Below are positions 50,701-58,491 of a stretch of DNA of 58,512 bases, one piece after another. Origin of the DNA: Spirochaetes bacterium RBG_16_49_21 (GTDB lineage: Bacteria > Spirochaetota > UBA4802 > UBA5550); the NCBI GenBank assembly GCA_001829495.1, contig MIBJ01000048.1:73171-131682 (forward strand). The letters run 5' to 3'. The position numbers and the translations under genes were made by a program. The notes under the pieces were generated by a model. It saw only the letters and a list, made by a program, of their open reading frames with translations, did no database searches and was not told the DNA's origin. How positions within the stretch are numbered: the stretch's first letter is position 1; every line of letters starts with the position of its first letter.

Positions 50701-53071
50701 AAAGGGAAGCCCGGTAGCGGCGGACCTGTCGCTTGCCGCAGTGGATGAGTCGATCTTTTATATCCGCCATGACCATACCCCCGCCATGAAGGACTTTTTC
50801 TACGCGAAGATGTCCAACTGGGTGCTGACGAGCTACTCGTATCCCATCACCCTGCTTGCCGGAGCGGCGAAGGACGGGAAGGTGAAGGTGCGCGAGAAGT
50901 TTGAGGACACCGCATTCTGGAAGGCGAAGATCAGAACCGGCGCCGACGGCACCGCTCAGGCAGAGTTCACCCTGCCGGATAATCTTACAACCTGGCGCCT
51001 CACCGCGCGGGGACATGACCGGGAGGGGAGGGTCGGTGAGAAGAAAATGACCTTTCCGGTCACCCAGGATCTGATAGCCCGGATCGGCAAGCCGCGCTTC
51101 TTCATTGAAGAAGACCGCATGAGCCTTATCGGCATCGTGAACAGCAATACCGGCCGGGGCCTGAAAAAAGTCGAAACCCGGTTTATCGCGGACGCGGATA
51201 CGCTTGAGCCGGACGAGGCGCGTTCCTTGAGCCTGCCCGGGTTCGGATCAGCCAGAAGCTATTATTCGTATATGGTGCCCCGCGATAAGGCCGAGGTCGT
51301 GCTGCAGTTCAGCGCACGGGCGGACAAGGACGCGGCGGATGCGCTCAAGGTCAGGGTTCCGGTTGAGCGGCGCGGCGTTGCCTATAAGTTGTACGGAACC
51401 GGCGATATGGCGGGCAACCGGAGCGCCGTTATCGCGCCGGTCAAGGACGCATCTGATTTTGATTTTGTTCCGGAATCGATTGTAATCTCCGTAAACCCTT
51501 CGCCGATCATCCAGATGCTTAAGGCGACCAGGTTTTTGAGCGAATATCCGTACGGCTGCATCGAGCAGACCCTGAACAGCTTTATCCCCAATCTTGCCCT
51601 CCACACAGTGCTCGCTCAAAAAGGATATACGCGATTCATCAATGATTCCGCCAAGAAAAAGCTCGATGACAAGGTAAGGGCCGGCATCAACCGGGTCCAG
51701 CAGCATCAGAATGATGACGGCACCTGGGGATGGTGGTCCGGCGGCAGGGGGAACGCCTATGTTACCGGTTATGCGCTCTATTCCCTCCTTGTCGCGTCCA
51801 GGGCCGGATACGCCGTTGAAAATGATTGCGCTAAAAGGGGGCTCACGGCTCTTACGGAATATTTCAAGAATCCGGATCTGGAGGATGCGGACGCCCTTGC
51901 CTATCTCATGTACATAAACGCATTGTGGGGAAGATGGGATCAAGCTGTGTTCAAGAGAATTTCAAAAGTGAAAGCTCCGGGCATCTATCAGATGGTGCAT
52001 GTTGCCCGGGCCCTGGCTCTGGCTTCGGCAAATAATAAATTAAACAAAGACATCAAAAGCGAAATCAATGAGAGCCTTGCGCGGCTTATCGTCGCCATCA
52101 AGAATCTGGCACGCAAAGACGGCAGGGGGATATACTGGGAAAGCAGGGCCCGGGACCGCTGGGGCTGGCCGGGCGGGGACACGGAGCTTACCGCCCATGT
52201 GCTGTGCGCTCTTATTGAAGCAAATGATTCCTCGACCCTTCCGGCCCAGATCGTAAGCTCGCTTGCAAAAAGGGCCAGGGGAAACGCATGGAACTCAACC
52301 AAGGAAACAGCCTCGGTGATCCTTGCCCTGTGCCGCTACATTGAGGCAAAGGGGGGCGGACCTGAAGCAAAGGGTGCACTAAGCTTCAGTCTTAACGGGA
52401 AAAGGGTCGCGGATGTGAGCTATGACCTTGCCGATTTCAAGGATACGGATAGTCTTACCGCCACAGTGTCTCTTGCGGAGATTACGGCGCAGCCGGCGTT
52501 CACCATAGAGGCAAGCGGAACAGCCGGGCCTGACACGAGCTTTGACGTCACCATAGCCGGCACGCTCTATTTCAAGAAAAAGGGATTCTCCTCCCTGTTT
52601 AAATCAGAGGAGAGAAGCCTGGCCGGCCTGACCAACGGGATAGTGATATCGCGGCGTTTTGCCGCCCTTTCACGGGTCAGGGATACGCACAACAATGAAT
52701 ACCTGGTACCCCAGAGCCTTGCCGATAAGAAAGCGATTCAGGTCGGGGAGGAGCTTCTGGTGAAGGTGAAGTTTTCCGCTCAGGATGATTTCCAGTATCT
52801 GGTGCTGGAGGATTATCTTCCGTCCGGGTTCGAGGTGGTCAGGATGGACGCTTATGAGGGGTACGCCCCCTATGTGCACGTTGAGCGGAGGGACAATCGG
52901 ATGGTATACTTTTTTACCGATCTGAGGAAAAATGAGGCATATGAAGTGGCCTATATTATACGGGCGGAGCTGCCGGGCAGTTTCATGGTCAAGCCCTCGC
53001 GCATGGAGTGCATGTACGAGCCTACTGTTCAGGGATGGTCGTCTCCGGTTGTTGTTGAAGTGAAGAAATGA
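47708..53071 (+). CDS. Bacterial alpha-2-macroglobulin lipoprotein with three carboxypeptidase-regulatory-like domains
   Basis: A 1787-residue protein. The lipobox FLIAC puts the lipidated cysteine at residue 20, and the +2 Asp would favour inner-membrane retention if Lol rules apply. Three CarboxypepD_reg-like beta domains follow (residues about 45-310: SGVVRDTAGMPLKGVEVKL and similar). Macroglobulin domains with YFIYTDRPVYRAGDTVFYK and KPRYKPGDTARVNLK precede the ANG/A2M core at about 1060-1170. The thioester motif CIEQ is at 1284-1287 within YPYGCIEQTLNSF, then the alpha-alpha barrel and a receptor-like end. It should trap attacking proteases covalently. Bacterial forms usually pair with PbpC; here a SpoIID-transpeptidase fusion lies downstream. 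Confidence 0.94.
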   Translation: MARKFFLSIFFISFFFLIACDTPLVTRLSDGRARYEGGAAKLSTASMIEGYVIDARTGKGIGNAKVEIKNANMGVGYYVRETGYGGYFKIEDFIPYVNYIVEISADGYVTYTSAAVISEGKYKYKLMPEAILSGVVRDTAGMPLKGVEVKLKKPGEYYREQYPEKPLIAATDAGGAYRFAKLPGGSYIATFTYPGYITETAQLKYVKEGETFSLPMVMVKPATIAGRVMIADLNSPAINVNLTMGGAVTYTASTFPDGTYRLEDVKPGNYKIRVTHQGFYDLESPVIKINEGDRKERLDFSVKPKEPKVSIHAYRYTFAPGDPVEFNLRTFRIERVTATVYRVPVDLLLKGGVDPDGLDPGDAGMTPVASWDEPVKDFDPYEWRYQSLRVKSALPTGGYCMEVRAGGTVVNRKFFTLTTVGVVMKRSPDSIFAYATGLVDNNPLAGAQIVIFDSTDPVKKKKKRSAYRPPERVEDLPVKALLRGETNRDGVFHRKYRSDRIVSAIVIGRDGSYAICNTGSPAFSQKERRKYFIYTDRPVYRAGDTVFYKIIGKNRQTRFVPVPGQRIFYKIANWNMNKTVDEGSFMLDEWGTADSKLLLTKEASLGIYEIMAGPTKGNLYSGGKFYVEQYRKPEFFIEITPARDYFVNGDTAEFKVEAKYFFGAPLKGAFVKYRFYETKLKDAGTRYWWEEDYPDSGSYNRLILEGDKYADDNGVAVLRIHAGNYPFDREITCEATVVDKSNISITASNKVRVGRGEYYIKIEPLKNFFSGGEKKEIRIRTLTQTGKPYGAKVKAELYRYIWKARERVYVHERMPLFAEQISTDKNGYSLLELPKKFNFYGEFDLVITGVDGRDNVITASRVIWIYSPEGAEAASRFKNLELSVDVPDLKKPGTVTCLVKSCFTDAHVCLTLEGRDVYESRVIKMTGNVMPVAFNITSAYAPNLFLTATMQRKRALYTASEGISLPLSDTDLVITMNTDKPRYKPGDTARVNLKAADPKGSPVAADLSLAAVDESIFYIRHDHTPAMKDFFYAKMSNWVLTSYSYPITLLAGAAKDGKVKVREKFEDTAFWKAKIRTGADGTAQAEFTLPDNLTTWRLTARGHDREGRVGEKKMTFPVTQDLIARIGKPRFFIEEDRMSLIGIVNSNTGRGLKKVETRFIADADTLEPDEARSLSLPGFGSARSYYSYMVPRDKAEVVLQFSARADKDAADALKVRVPVERRGVAYKLYGTGDMAGNRSAVIAPVKDASDFDFVPESIVISVNPSPIIQMLKATRFLSEYPYGCIEQTLNSFIPNLALHTVLAQKGYTRFINDSAKKKLDDKVRAGINRVQQHQNDDGTWGWWSGGRGNAYVTGYALYSLLVASRAGYAVENDCAKRGLTALTEYFKNPDLEDADALAYLMYINALWGRWDQAVFKRISKVKAPGIYQMVHVARALALASANNKLNKDIKSEINESLARLIVAIKNLARKDGRGIYWESRARDRWGWPGGDTELTAHVLCALIEANDSSTLPAQIVSSLAKRARGNAWNSTKETASVILALCRYIEAKGGGPEAKGALSFSLNGKRVADVSYDLADFKDTDSLTATVSLAEITAQPAFTIEASGTAGPDTSFDVTIAGTLYFKKKGFSSLFKSEERSLAGLTNGIVISRRFAALSRVRDTHNNEYLVPQSLADKKAIQVGEELLVKVKFSAQDDFQYLVLEDYLPSGFEVVRMDAYEGYAPYVHVERRDNRMVYFFTDLRKNEAYEVAYIIRAELPGSFMVKPSRMECMYEPTVQGWSSPVVVEVKK

Positions 53072-53085
53072 AAACAGCTTGGCGC

Positions 53086-53113
53086 GAAGGCGGGGATGCG
53101 CATCCCCGCCTTC
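53086..53113. repeat. Perfect 28-bp palindrome, family C, copy 4
   Basis: The same 28-base palindrome as at 27950, 29707 and 30450 lies 15 bases after the alpha-2-macroglobulin stop. Position suggests use as a terminator, and a TTGTTTTTT run follows at about 53118. Confidence 0.8.
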
Positions 53114-53212
53114 ACCATTGTTTTTTCCCCTCCACTTGATTCACTTCCCCTCCTATAGTATATTACTATAATTTAGTTGCTGCTAAAATACTTGGTGGCG
53201 GGGGTGGCATAT

Positions 53213-54655
53213 ATGAATGTTGCGCATAGAATAAAAACAAATCATAAATATACTCCAGAACTGCGGCAGGTGAGCAAGGAGACCATACTTTTGAGGTCAT
53301 TGCTCCAGAAGAGCCGCGAATTCTTTAATTCAGGAAAAACAAGGGATATTGAGTTCCGCCTCGCCCAGCTGAAGAAGCTGCGCGAGGCTGTATCCGCGAA
53401 CAAGGGGCAAATTCTGAAAGCGCTGGGGGACGACTTGAAGAAGCCCGGGTTTGAGGCATATACTTCGGAAATAGGAATGCTGTTTCAGGAGATCGACTAT
53501 GCTTCTGCGCACCTTAAGCAATGGACAAGACACAGAACAGTGGGCACTCCGACGGCACTTGCCCCTGCCAAAAGCAGGATCGTGCCTGAGCCGTATGGCA
53601 TGGTGCTCATTATAGGGCCCTGGAATTATCCCTTTCAACTGACGATGGCACCCCTCGTCGGCGCCATTGGGGCAGGCAATACGGCCGTAGTCAAGCCCTC
53701 GGAGCTTGCTCCGGCTACGTCGGAGGTTTTGGCCGGGATTATCGGCGCGGCCTTTGATGCGCGATACATCACCGTGGTCCAGGGCGGGGTTGATATAACC
53801 CATGAGCTGCTCGTTGAGAAGTTTGATTATATATTCTTCACCGGCGGAACCGAGATCGGAAAAATAATATTGCAGGCCGCGTCCAATCACCTAACGCCGG
53901 TGACCCTGGAGCTGGGCGGCAAGAGCCCGGTCATCGTCGATAAAGACGCGTCGCTCGACATGGCGGCGAAAAAGATCGTGTGGGGGAAATTCATCAACGC
54001 AGGCCAGACGTGCCTGGCGCCCGATTACCTGCTGGTGCACCATGAAGTGAAGAGCGAGCTTTTGGAGAGAATCAAGCGGTATATCCATGAGTTCTACGGG
54101 GATAATCCCAAGCAGAGCAAGAGCTACGGCAGGATCGTAAACGAGCGGCATTTTCACAGGATCACCCGTCTTCTCAGAAGCGGGGCGAAGATAATCGGCG
54201 GCAGAGCGGATCTTTCCCAGCTCTATATCGAGCCGACCGTCATCGACGAGGTGACCCTCAACCAGCCCTTGATGAAGGAGGAGATATTCGGCCCGATCCT
54301 TCCGGTTATGACGTACCGGAATCTCAATGATGCCCTTTCGATCGTCAAATCGCTGCCGAAGCCGCTGGCCCTCTATATATTCAGCAATAACAAAAAAACG
54401 GTAGAACAGGTTACGAGCGGCACCTCTTCAGGGGGGGTATGCGTGAATGATCTGGTGGTTCAGATAGGGAATTATTATCTCCCCTACGGCGGCGTGGGCG
54501 CCAGCGGCATGGGAGCCTACCACGGCAAGGCAAGCTTCGATACCTTTTCACACTATAAAAGTATCATGATCCGTTCGCGGTTTATCGATATTCCCCGGCG
54601 GTATCCTCCGTACGAGAAGAGAAATAAGGGATTTCTCAGACGAATATCCGGGTGA
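53213..54655 (+). CDS. Aldehyde dehydrogenase, class 3 type
   Basis: About 480 residues from the ATG at 53213, after a GGGGGTGG stretch; an upstream TTG at 53177 would add 12. The NAD-binding region has GPWNYPFQL, NTAVVKPSE and FTGGTEIGK; the general base is in ELGGKSP and the nucleophile in GQTCLAPDY; EEIFGPILPV follows. The long C-terminal extension ending in a basic patch (IPRRYPPYEKRNKGFLRR) is typical of class 3 enzymes acting on fatty aldehydes, possibly at the membrane. Neighbours do not suggest a pathway. Confidence 0.94.
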   Translation: MNVAHRIKTNHKYTPELRQVSKETILLRSLLQKSREFFNSGKTRDIEFRLAQLKKLREAVSANKGQILKALGDDLKKPGFEAYTSEIGMLFQEIDYASAHLKQWTRHRTVGTPTALAPAKSRIVPEPYGMVLIIGPWNYPFQLTMAPLVGAIGAGNTAVVKPSELAPATSEVLAGIIGAAFDARYITVVQGGVDITHELLVEKFDYIFFTGGTEIGKIILQAASNHLTPVTLELGGKSPVIVDKDASLDMAAKKIVWGKFINAGQTCLAPDYLLVHHEVKSELLERIKRYIHEFYGDNPKQSKSYGRIVNERHFHRITRLLRSGAKIIGGRADLSQLYIEPTVIDEVTLNQPLMKEEIFGPILPVMTYRNLNDALSIVKSLPKPLALYIFSNNKKTVEQVTSGTSSGGVCVNDLVVQIGNYYLPYGGVGASGMGAYHGKASFDTFSHYKSIMIRSRFIDIPRRYPPYEKRNKGFLRRISG

Positions 54656-54824
54656 TTAAATCACCCCTGCCCCAGCTCCCCTCAGTGGGTCTACCCATTA
54701 TCCCCTCTCATTCTCTCATCAGATAGAGAACAAAATTACTTGAAGAAATTCATGAGAGGCGATAGTGTTGTCTTTTAGAATAATTCGTATTGTCTCGATT
54801 TGCATGGCGGGGTAAAATAATATC

Positions 54825-55046
54825 ATGAATGCGAAGTCCATAATTATTATTGTGCTGGTTGTTTTAATAACCATTCTGTCAATGCAGAATACTCAATCCG
54901 TTGTCGTCAATATGCTGTTCTGGCAGGCGACCTATCCGCTCATCATTTTAATGTATATTCTGCTGGGAATCGGTTTTGCCGCCGGTTATTTAGCAAGGAG
55001 CGTCTTTAAAATTTTTAAAAAAAATAAAAGCTCCAATGATTATTAG
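54825..55046 (+). CDS. LapA-like (DUF1049) membrane protein
   Basis: A 73-residue protein with two membrane helices (IIIIVLVVLITILSMQNTQ and PLIILMYILLGIGFAAGYLA) and a basic tail. The QNTQSVVVNMLFW stretch and the short size fit the DUF1049/LapA family, which is linked to lipopolysaccharide control in enterobacteria. It ends 2 bases before the SpoIID-transpeptidase gene, so the two are probably co-expressed. Confidence 0.8.
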   Translation: MNAKSIIIIVLVVLITILSMQNTQSVVVNMLFWQATYPLIILMYILLGIGFAAGYLARSVFKIFKKNKSSNDY

Positions 55047-55048
55047 AA

Positions 55049-57112
55049 ATGAGATATTGCAAAGCCGTTCCTATAATTATCGTGGGGGCAATATTTTTTG
55101 CGCATTTCTCGCACGCTTCCGGTAATGACAATCCGCTCGTTACCATCAATATTTTTTCCAAGCAGGTACGGCTGCTGAAAGAAGGCTCCCTGCCGCTGAT
55201 CGCCTGTGTTTTGCATAAGGGCGCCCTTATCCGGGATGAGCTGAATAATGAGGAGATTTCGGGTGAAAAAGTCGTTCTGACCGGAAATGGCGGCGGATAC
55301 CGTATAAGTATCGGCGCCAGAAAAATAGAGAGCCCCTGGAGAATAAAAATATACGATCCGTCCGGACACGGCACTTTCAAGGCGCGGTTTTCCGGCGAAG
55401 AGAGGGAATACCCTCTTCCCCTTGTCGTCGTCAACGATTCCGGTATACCGCGCTTTTACGTACAAGAGAGGCTTAGCCGCTACATCGTTGATTCCGCTCT
55501 TGCAGAATGCGGGCCGTTGCGCCAAAGCGAGCGGGAAGCGGTTTTGGCGCTTGCACACATCATACGAGCGCGCTACTATTATTCGCAAAGGACACCGCAG
55601 CACGATGACGCCCGGTTCTGCGATCTCACCCATTGCCAGGTATACCGCGGCAGAATAAAGACCGATATCAGTTTCAGCGGTGCATGGCTCATTGATCATG
55701 AGAAATTGGAGCATAATCTTTTTTTCCATTCGCGGTGCGGCGGAAAGACCTTCGGCGCCGGAGTGTTCGGGAGCGACGGCTTTTCAGATCCGGGGGTGCT
55801 TGACCGGCTGTACCGGGATGGAATGAACCTGTGCCTGAATGAAGGTTCGGCCTGGAAACGCACCGTAAGCTCGGAAGATCTGGTTAAAATCTTGTCCGGG
55901 AATCCTCCATCCGCCGTATCTTCCGATCTTACGCTCGATTATAATAAAAACCTTATGCGGATAACAATGCGGGCCAAAGAAAGCGCCGTAACATTCCCGC
56001 CTGAGACATTTAGGCTGAAGATAAACCGGGTCAAGGGGTGGAGCTTTTTGAAGAGCAACAATTATTTGATCGCGGAGCATATGGCTCAGGGAAAAAAATT
56101 TTTTATTTTTCAAGGAACAGGTCTCGGCCACGGCGTCGGACTCTGCCAGCATGGCGCCCTAAGCCTCTCCCGGCTGGGCTATAACCGGTACGAGATTATC
56201 GAGCACTATTTCCCCCGGATATTCTTTAGGGAAAATGACGATTCGCACTCGTGTCCTCCGTATCTGTCCTACTCCGTTTTTGATTTATCCTCCGGCGCGA
56301 TACGTTCAACCAGCCATGGACCCAATTTTTCAGCCAGAAGGGTTCCGCCCGGATCCATATTTAAGATTTTTATAGCCCTCTATCTTGCTAAGGAGCGGCA
56401 GGATATTTTTGCCGATTACCGGTACCCCTGCCGGGGCAAAAATAGCCATGTTCCAACGATGCCCGTCAGGTGCTGGAAAGGCGAAGGCCACGGCAGCGTC
56501 GGGATCCGGGAGGCTATTCCGAATTCCTGCAATCTCTATTTTGCCTCGCTCCATCAAGCTGTTTCTTTTAAGAAATTCAAAAAATTTTTCAGCGATCTGT
56601 GCCGGTGCCTGGGAGTTCAGGCTGATCTTCCCGATATCACCGGTGAGGTCCAATGGGCGAATATGCTTGCCGGTCTTGATTTCAGGATATTGTTTTCGAT
56701 CAACGATTACGTACGGCTGGTCCGGTTCATAAATGCGGATTCGCCGGTCAAAGAAAACGAGGCAGTACTGCATATCCCGCTCAGGGAGCGGATCGCGATT
56801 TTCCAGGCGATGAAGGAAACCTTTACGCAGGGCACCGCATCAGGGACGCTCAAGCCGTACGGCTCCCCGTATAATTACATCCGGCCGGCAGCGGGGAAAG
56901 GGAGAGGGGGCGGCAATGAGCAGCTCCAAGAAATATGGGGCAAGACGGCGACGGTCCTGGACGGAACGAACAGGCCGGTGAGCTACGGCCTGTTCATCGG
57001 CGGGTGCGGCGATACGGGGATCGTAGCGGTTTTACGAAAGGGGAACGGGAGCCTGGCTGCCCGCTGGGCCAGGGTGGTTTTGCTTAATTGGAATGCTATG
57101 AATGATCAATGA
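55049..57112 (+). CDS. SpoIID/LytB domain fused to a penicillin-binding-type transpeptidase domain
   Basis: A 687-residue exported protein (signal peptide AVPIIIVGAIFFAHFSHA). Residues about 120-390 are SpoIID-like: EREAVLALAHIIRARYYY, FCDLTHCQVYRG, FFHSRCGGKTFGA and the ending GLGHGVGLCQHGALSLSRLGY near 358. SpoIID proteins cut bare glycan strands. From about 415 a serine acyltransferase fold appears: S436-I-F-K439 within PGSIFK, S493-C-N495, and K632-T-A instead of K-T-G. Together these look like a PBP-type transpeptidase fused to a lytic transglycosylase. It lies two genes after the alpha-2-macroglobulin. Its 3' end overlaps the opposing HEPN gene by 17 bases. Confidence 0.85.
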   Translation: MRYCKAVPIIIVGAIFFAHFSHASGNDNPLVTINIFSKQVRLLKEGSLPLIACVLHKGALIRDELNNEEISGEKVVLTGNGGGYRISIGARKIESPWRIKIYDPSGHGTFKARFSGEEREYPLPLVVVNDSGIPRFYVQERLSRYIVDSALAECGPLRQSEREAVLALAHIIRARYYYSQRTPQHDDARFCDLTHCQVYRGRIKTDISFSGAWLIDHEKLEHNLFFHSRCGGKTFGAGVFGSDGFSDPGVLDRLYRDGMNLCLNEGSAWKRTVSSEDLVKILSGNPPSAVSSDLTLDYNKNLMRITMRAKESAVTFPPETFRLKINRVKGWSFLKSNNYLIAEHMAQGKKFFIFQGTGLGHGVGLCQHGALSLSRLGYNRYEIIEHYFPRIFFRENDDSHSCPPYLSYSVFDLSSGAIRSTSHGPNFSARRVPPGSIFKIFIALYLAKERQDIFADYRYPCRGKNSHVPTMPVRCWKGEGHGSVGIREAIPNSCNLYFASLHQAVSFKKFKKFFSDLCRCLGVQADLPDITGEVQWANMLAGLDFRILFSINDYVRLVRFINADSPVKENEAVLHIPLRERIAIFQAMKETFTQGTASGTLKPYGSPYNYIRPAAGKGRGGGNEQLQEIWGKTATVLDGTNRPVSYGLFIGGCGDTGIVAVLRKGNGSLAARWARVVLLNWNAMNDQ

Positions 57113-57485
57113 TAGTTTTAACAATTTTGATAATCTCCTTGACCTGATTGATTAATTTTTGACGGTCGATCGGCGGTTCTTCTAAGCTTAATGTTTCATA
57201 TCTGAATTGGACGGCATAGGGATTTAAATCAATGAGATCCCAGAATCCTTCAATATTTTCTCCATTGTTCTTAAGATCGGCAAGCAGGATGCTGAGATCA
57301 TGTGTAAGTGCGTACGGAATATTCTTTGCAGCCATCCAGGCCTTCAGTGCTTTTTCTACAGCTTGCTGTGCCATAAAACCGAAGATCTCATCGACAATAT
57401 TTGCATTGTCCCTCATTTCATGGAGGGCCTGCAATTCCTGCTGCGATTTAGCGAGCAATTGTGCGGCAATTTTATAGTCGCTCAT
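57096..57485 (-). CDS. HEPN-domain protein of an MNT/HEPN module
   Basis: About 129 residues from the ATG at 57485 (57503 also possible). The helical core has LLAKSQQELQALHEMRDNANIVDEIFGFMAQQAVEKALKAWMAAKNIPYALTHDLSILL. The THDL end of the HEPN signature is present, but the arginine expected 4-6 residues before it (RX4-6H) is not. HEPN proteins are RNases; this one may be weakly active or need another residue. It overlaps the nucleotidyltransferase gene by 14 bases. Confidence 0.85.
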   Translation of the reverse strand: MSDYKIAAQLLAKSQQELQALHEMRDNANIVDEIFGFMAQQAVEKALKAWMAAKNIPYALTHDLSILLADLKNNGENIEGFWDLIDLNPYAVQFRYETLSLEEPPIDRQKLINQVKEIIKIVKTIIDHS

Positions 57486-57807
57486 ACAATGGTCTGCCTT
57501 CACGCAGCGCCCGCGATATCAGATGATTCTCCGAGTCTTTCCAATATTCGACTTCATCCTGCGAGTAAACCAAGATATCTTTGGGGACAGCAAAATCCGC
57601 CAATTTCCGCCAAATACGACTCATTTCTTGCCTACGGCTGCGATTGTGACCGAATGATTCTTTTTCTATGATCAACAGATCCACATCAGAACCGATTTTC
57701 GCGGTTCCGCGAGCATATGAGCCGAACAATATAATTTTTTCCGGCTGAATCATGTCCACGATCACATCCGTCATCTTCTGCAAAATCTCCTCTGATATTT
57801 GAATCAT
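57472..57807 (-). CDS. MNT-family nucleotidyltransferase (antitoxin-type)
   Basis: A 111-residue minimal nucleotidyltransferase. The catalytic motif GSYARGTAKIGSDVDLLI shows GS-x10-DxD. In type VII-like MNT/HEPN modules the enzyme adds AMP to the HEPN toxin and silences it. AAGG precedes the start by several bases. The order, nucleotidyltransferase then HEPN, is the common one. Confidence 0.9.
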   Translation of the reverse strand: MIQISEEILQKMTDVIVDMIQPEKIILFGSYARGTAKIGSDVDLLIIEKESFGHNRSRRQEMSRIWRKLADFAVPKDILVYSQDEVEYWKDSENHLISRALREGRPLYERL

Positions 57808-57903
57808 ATTTCAGCCTTATTTTTTAATTTTAGAATGTCAACTGTTTTCAATAATGTTACCGTAATCAATACGTATCATTACCCGGATAATCCAGCCTAA
57901 GTT
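57808..57903. other. Short AT-rich spacer
   Basis: The 96 bases between ruvA and the MNT gene are AT-rich without a clear hairpin. A promoter for the MNT/HEPN pair may lie here, but no consensus boxes are convincing. Confidence 0.3.
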
Positions 57904-58491
57904 TCACGATAACGATTTCAATGCTTCTTTTATGATATGCTCGATCGCGCTGTCCGGCTTGTCCGTGATTATCCCGTCCACGGCCCGCGAGGCCCGTGAC
58001 TCATCATAACCGAGGTTCACCAGAGCTTCGATCGCGTCATTGCGCAGGGTATTGGCATACCGCTCCTCGGTTTTGCCGGCATACTGCGTGAGTTTTTTCA
58101 TTTTCCGCTTCAGCTCGAATATGAGCTTCTCGGCCTTTGCTTTTCCGATCCCCGGTATTCCGGTGAGCAGGCTTGGATTTTCGGTCTGCACCGCTTCAAT
58201 GAGCCGCGCGATGGAAATCCCCGACAGGATCGAAAGCGCCATCGCCGGGCCGATGCCGCTGATATTCAATAAAATAGTAAAAATATTTTTCTCTTCCTCG
58301 GTGTAAAAGCCGAGGAGCCTGAGCTGATCCTCCCGGTGGAGGGTGTACACGTACAGGGTCACCTCCTTGCAGGCCTGTATTTTTTCATACGTGGAAAGAG
58401 GGATGCTCAGCCCGTAACCGACCCCGTGAACGTCGAGAACGACCTCAGTGGGCTTCAATTCGTCTATCGTACCGGTAATTTTGGAGATCAT
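57904..58491 (-). CDS. ruvA: Holliday junction DNA helicase subunit RuvA
   Basis: A 195-residue protein that binds four-way junctions and loads RuvB. Domain I begins MISKITGTIDELKPTEVVLDVHGVGYGLSIP; helix-hairpin-helix motifs are LLNISGIGPAMALSIL and LTGIPGIGKAKAEKLIFELK; domain III, which contacts RuvB, is ALVNLGYDESRASRAVD. ruvC is not seen and would lie beyond the window or elsewhere. ruvB is at 28647. Confidence 0.97.
   Translation of the reverse strand: MISKITGTIDELKPTEVVLDVHGVGYGLSIPLSTYEKIQACKEVTLYVYTLHREDQLRLLGFYTEEEKNIFTILLNISGIGPAMALSILSGISIARLIEAVQTENPSLLTGIPGIGKAKAEKLIFELKRKMKKLTQYAGKTEERYANTLRNDAIEALVNLGYDESRASRAVDGIITDKPDSAIEHIIKEALKSLS

Noticed and set aside
50015-51016. A 333-residue minus-strand frame inside the alpha-2-macroglobulin gene
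   Set aside because: It lies fully within a recognisable macroglobulin reading frame and shows no domain.
51248-51943. A 231-residue minus-strand frame
   Set aside because: Shadow of the thioester region of the alpha-2-macroglobulin.
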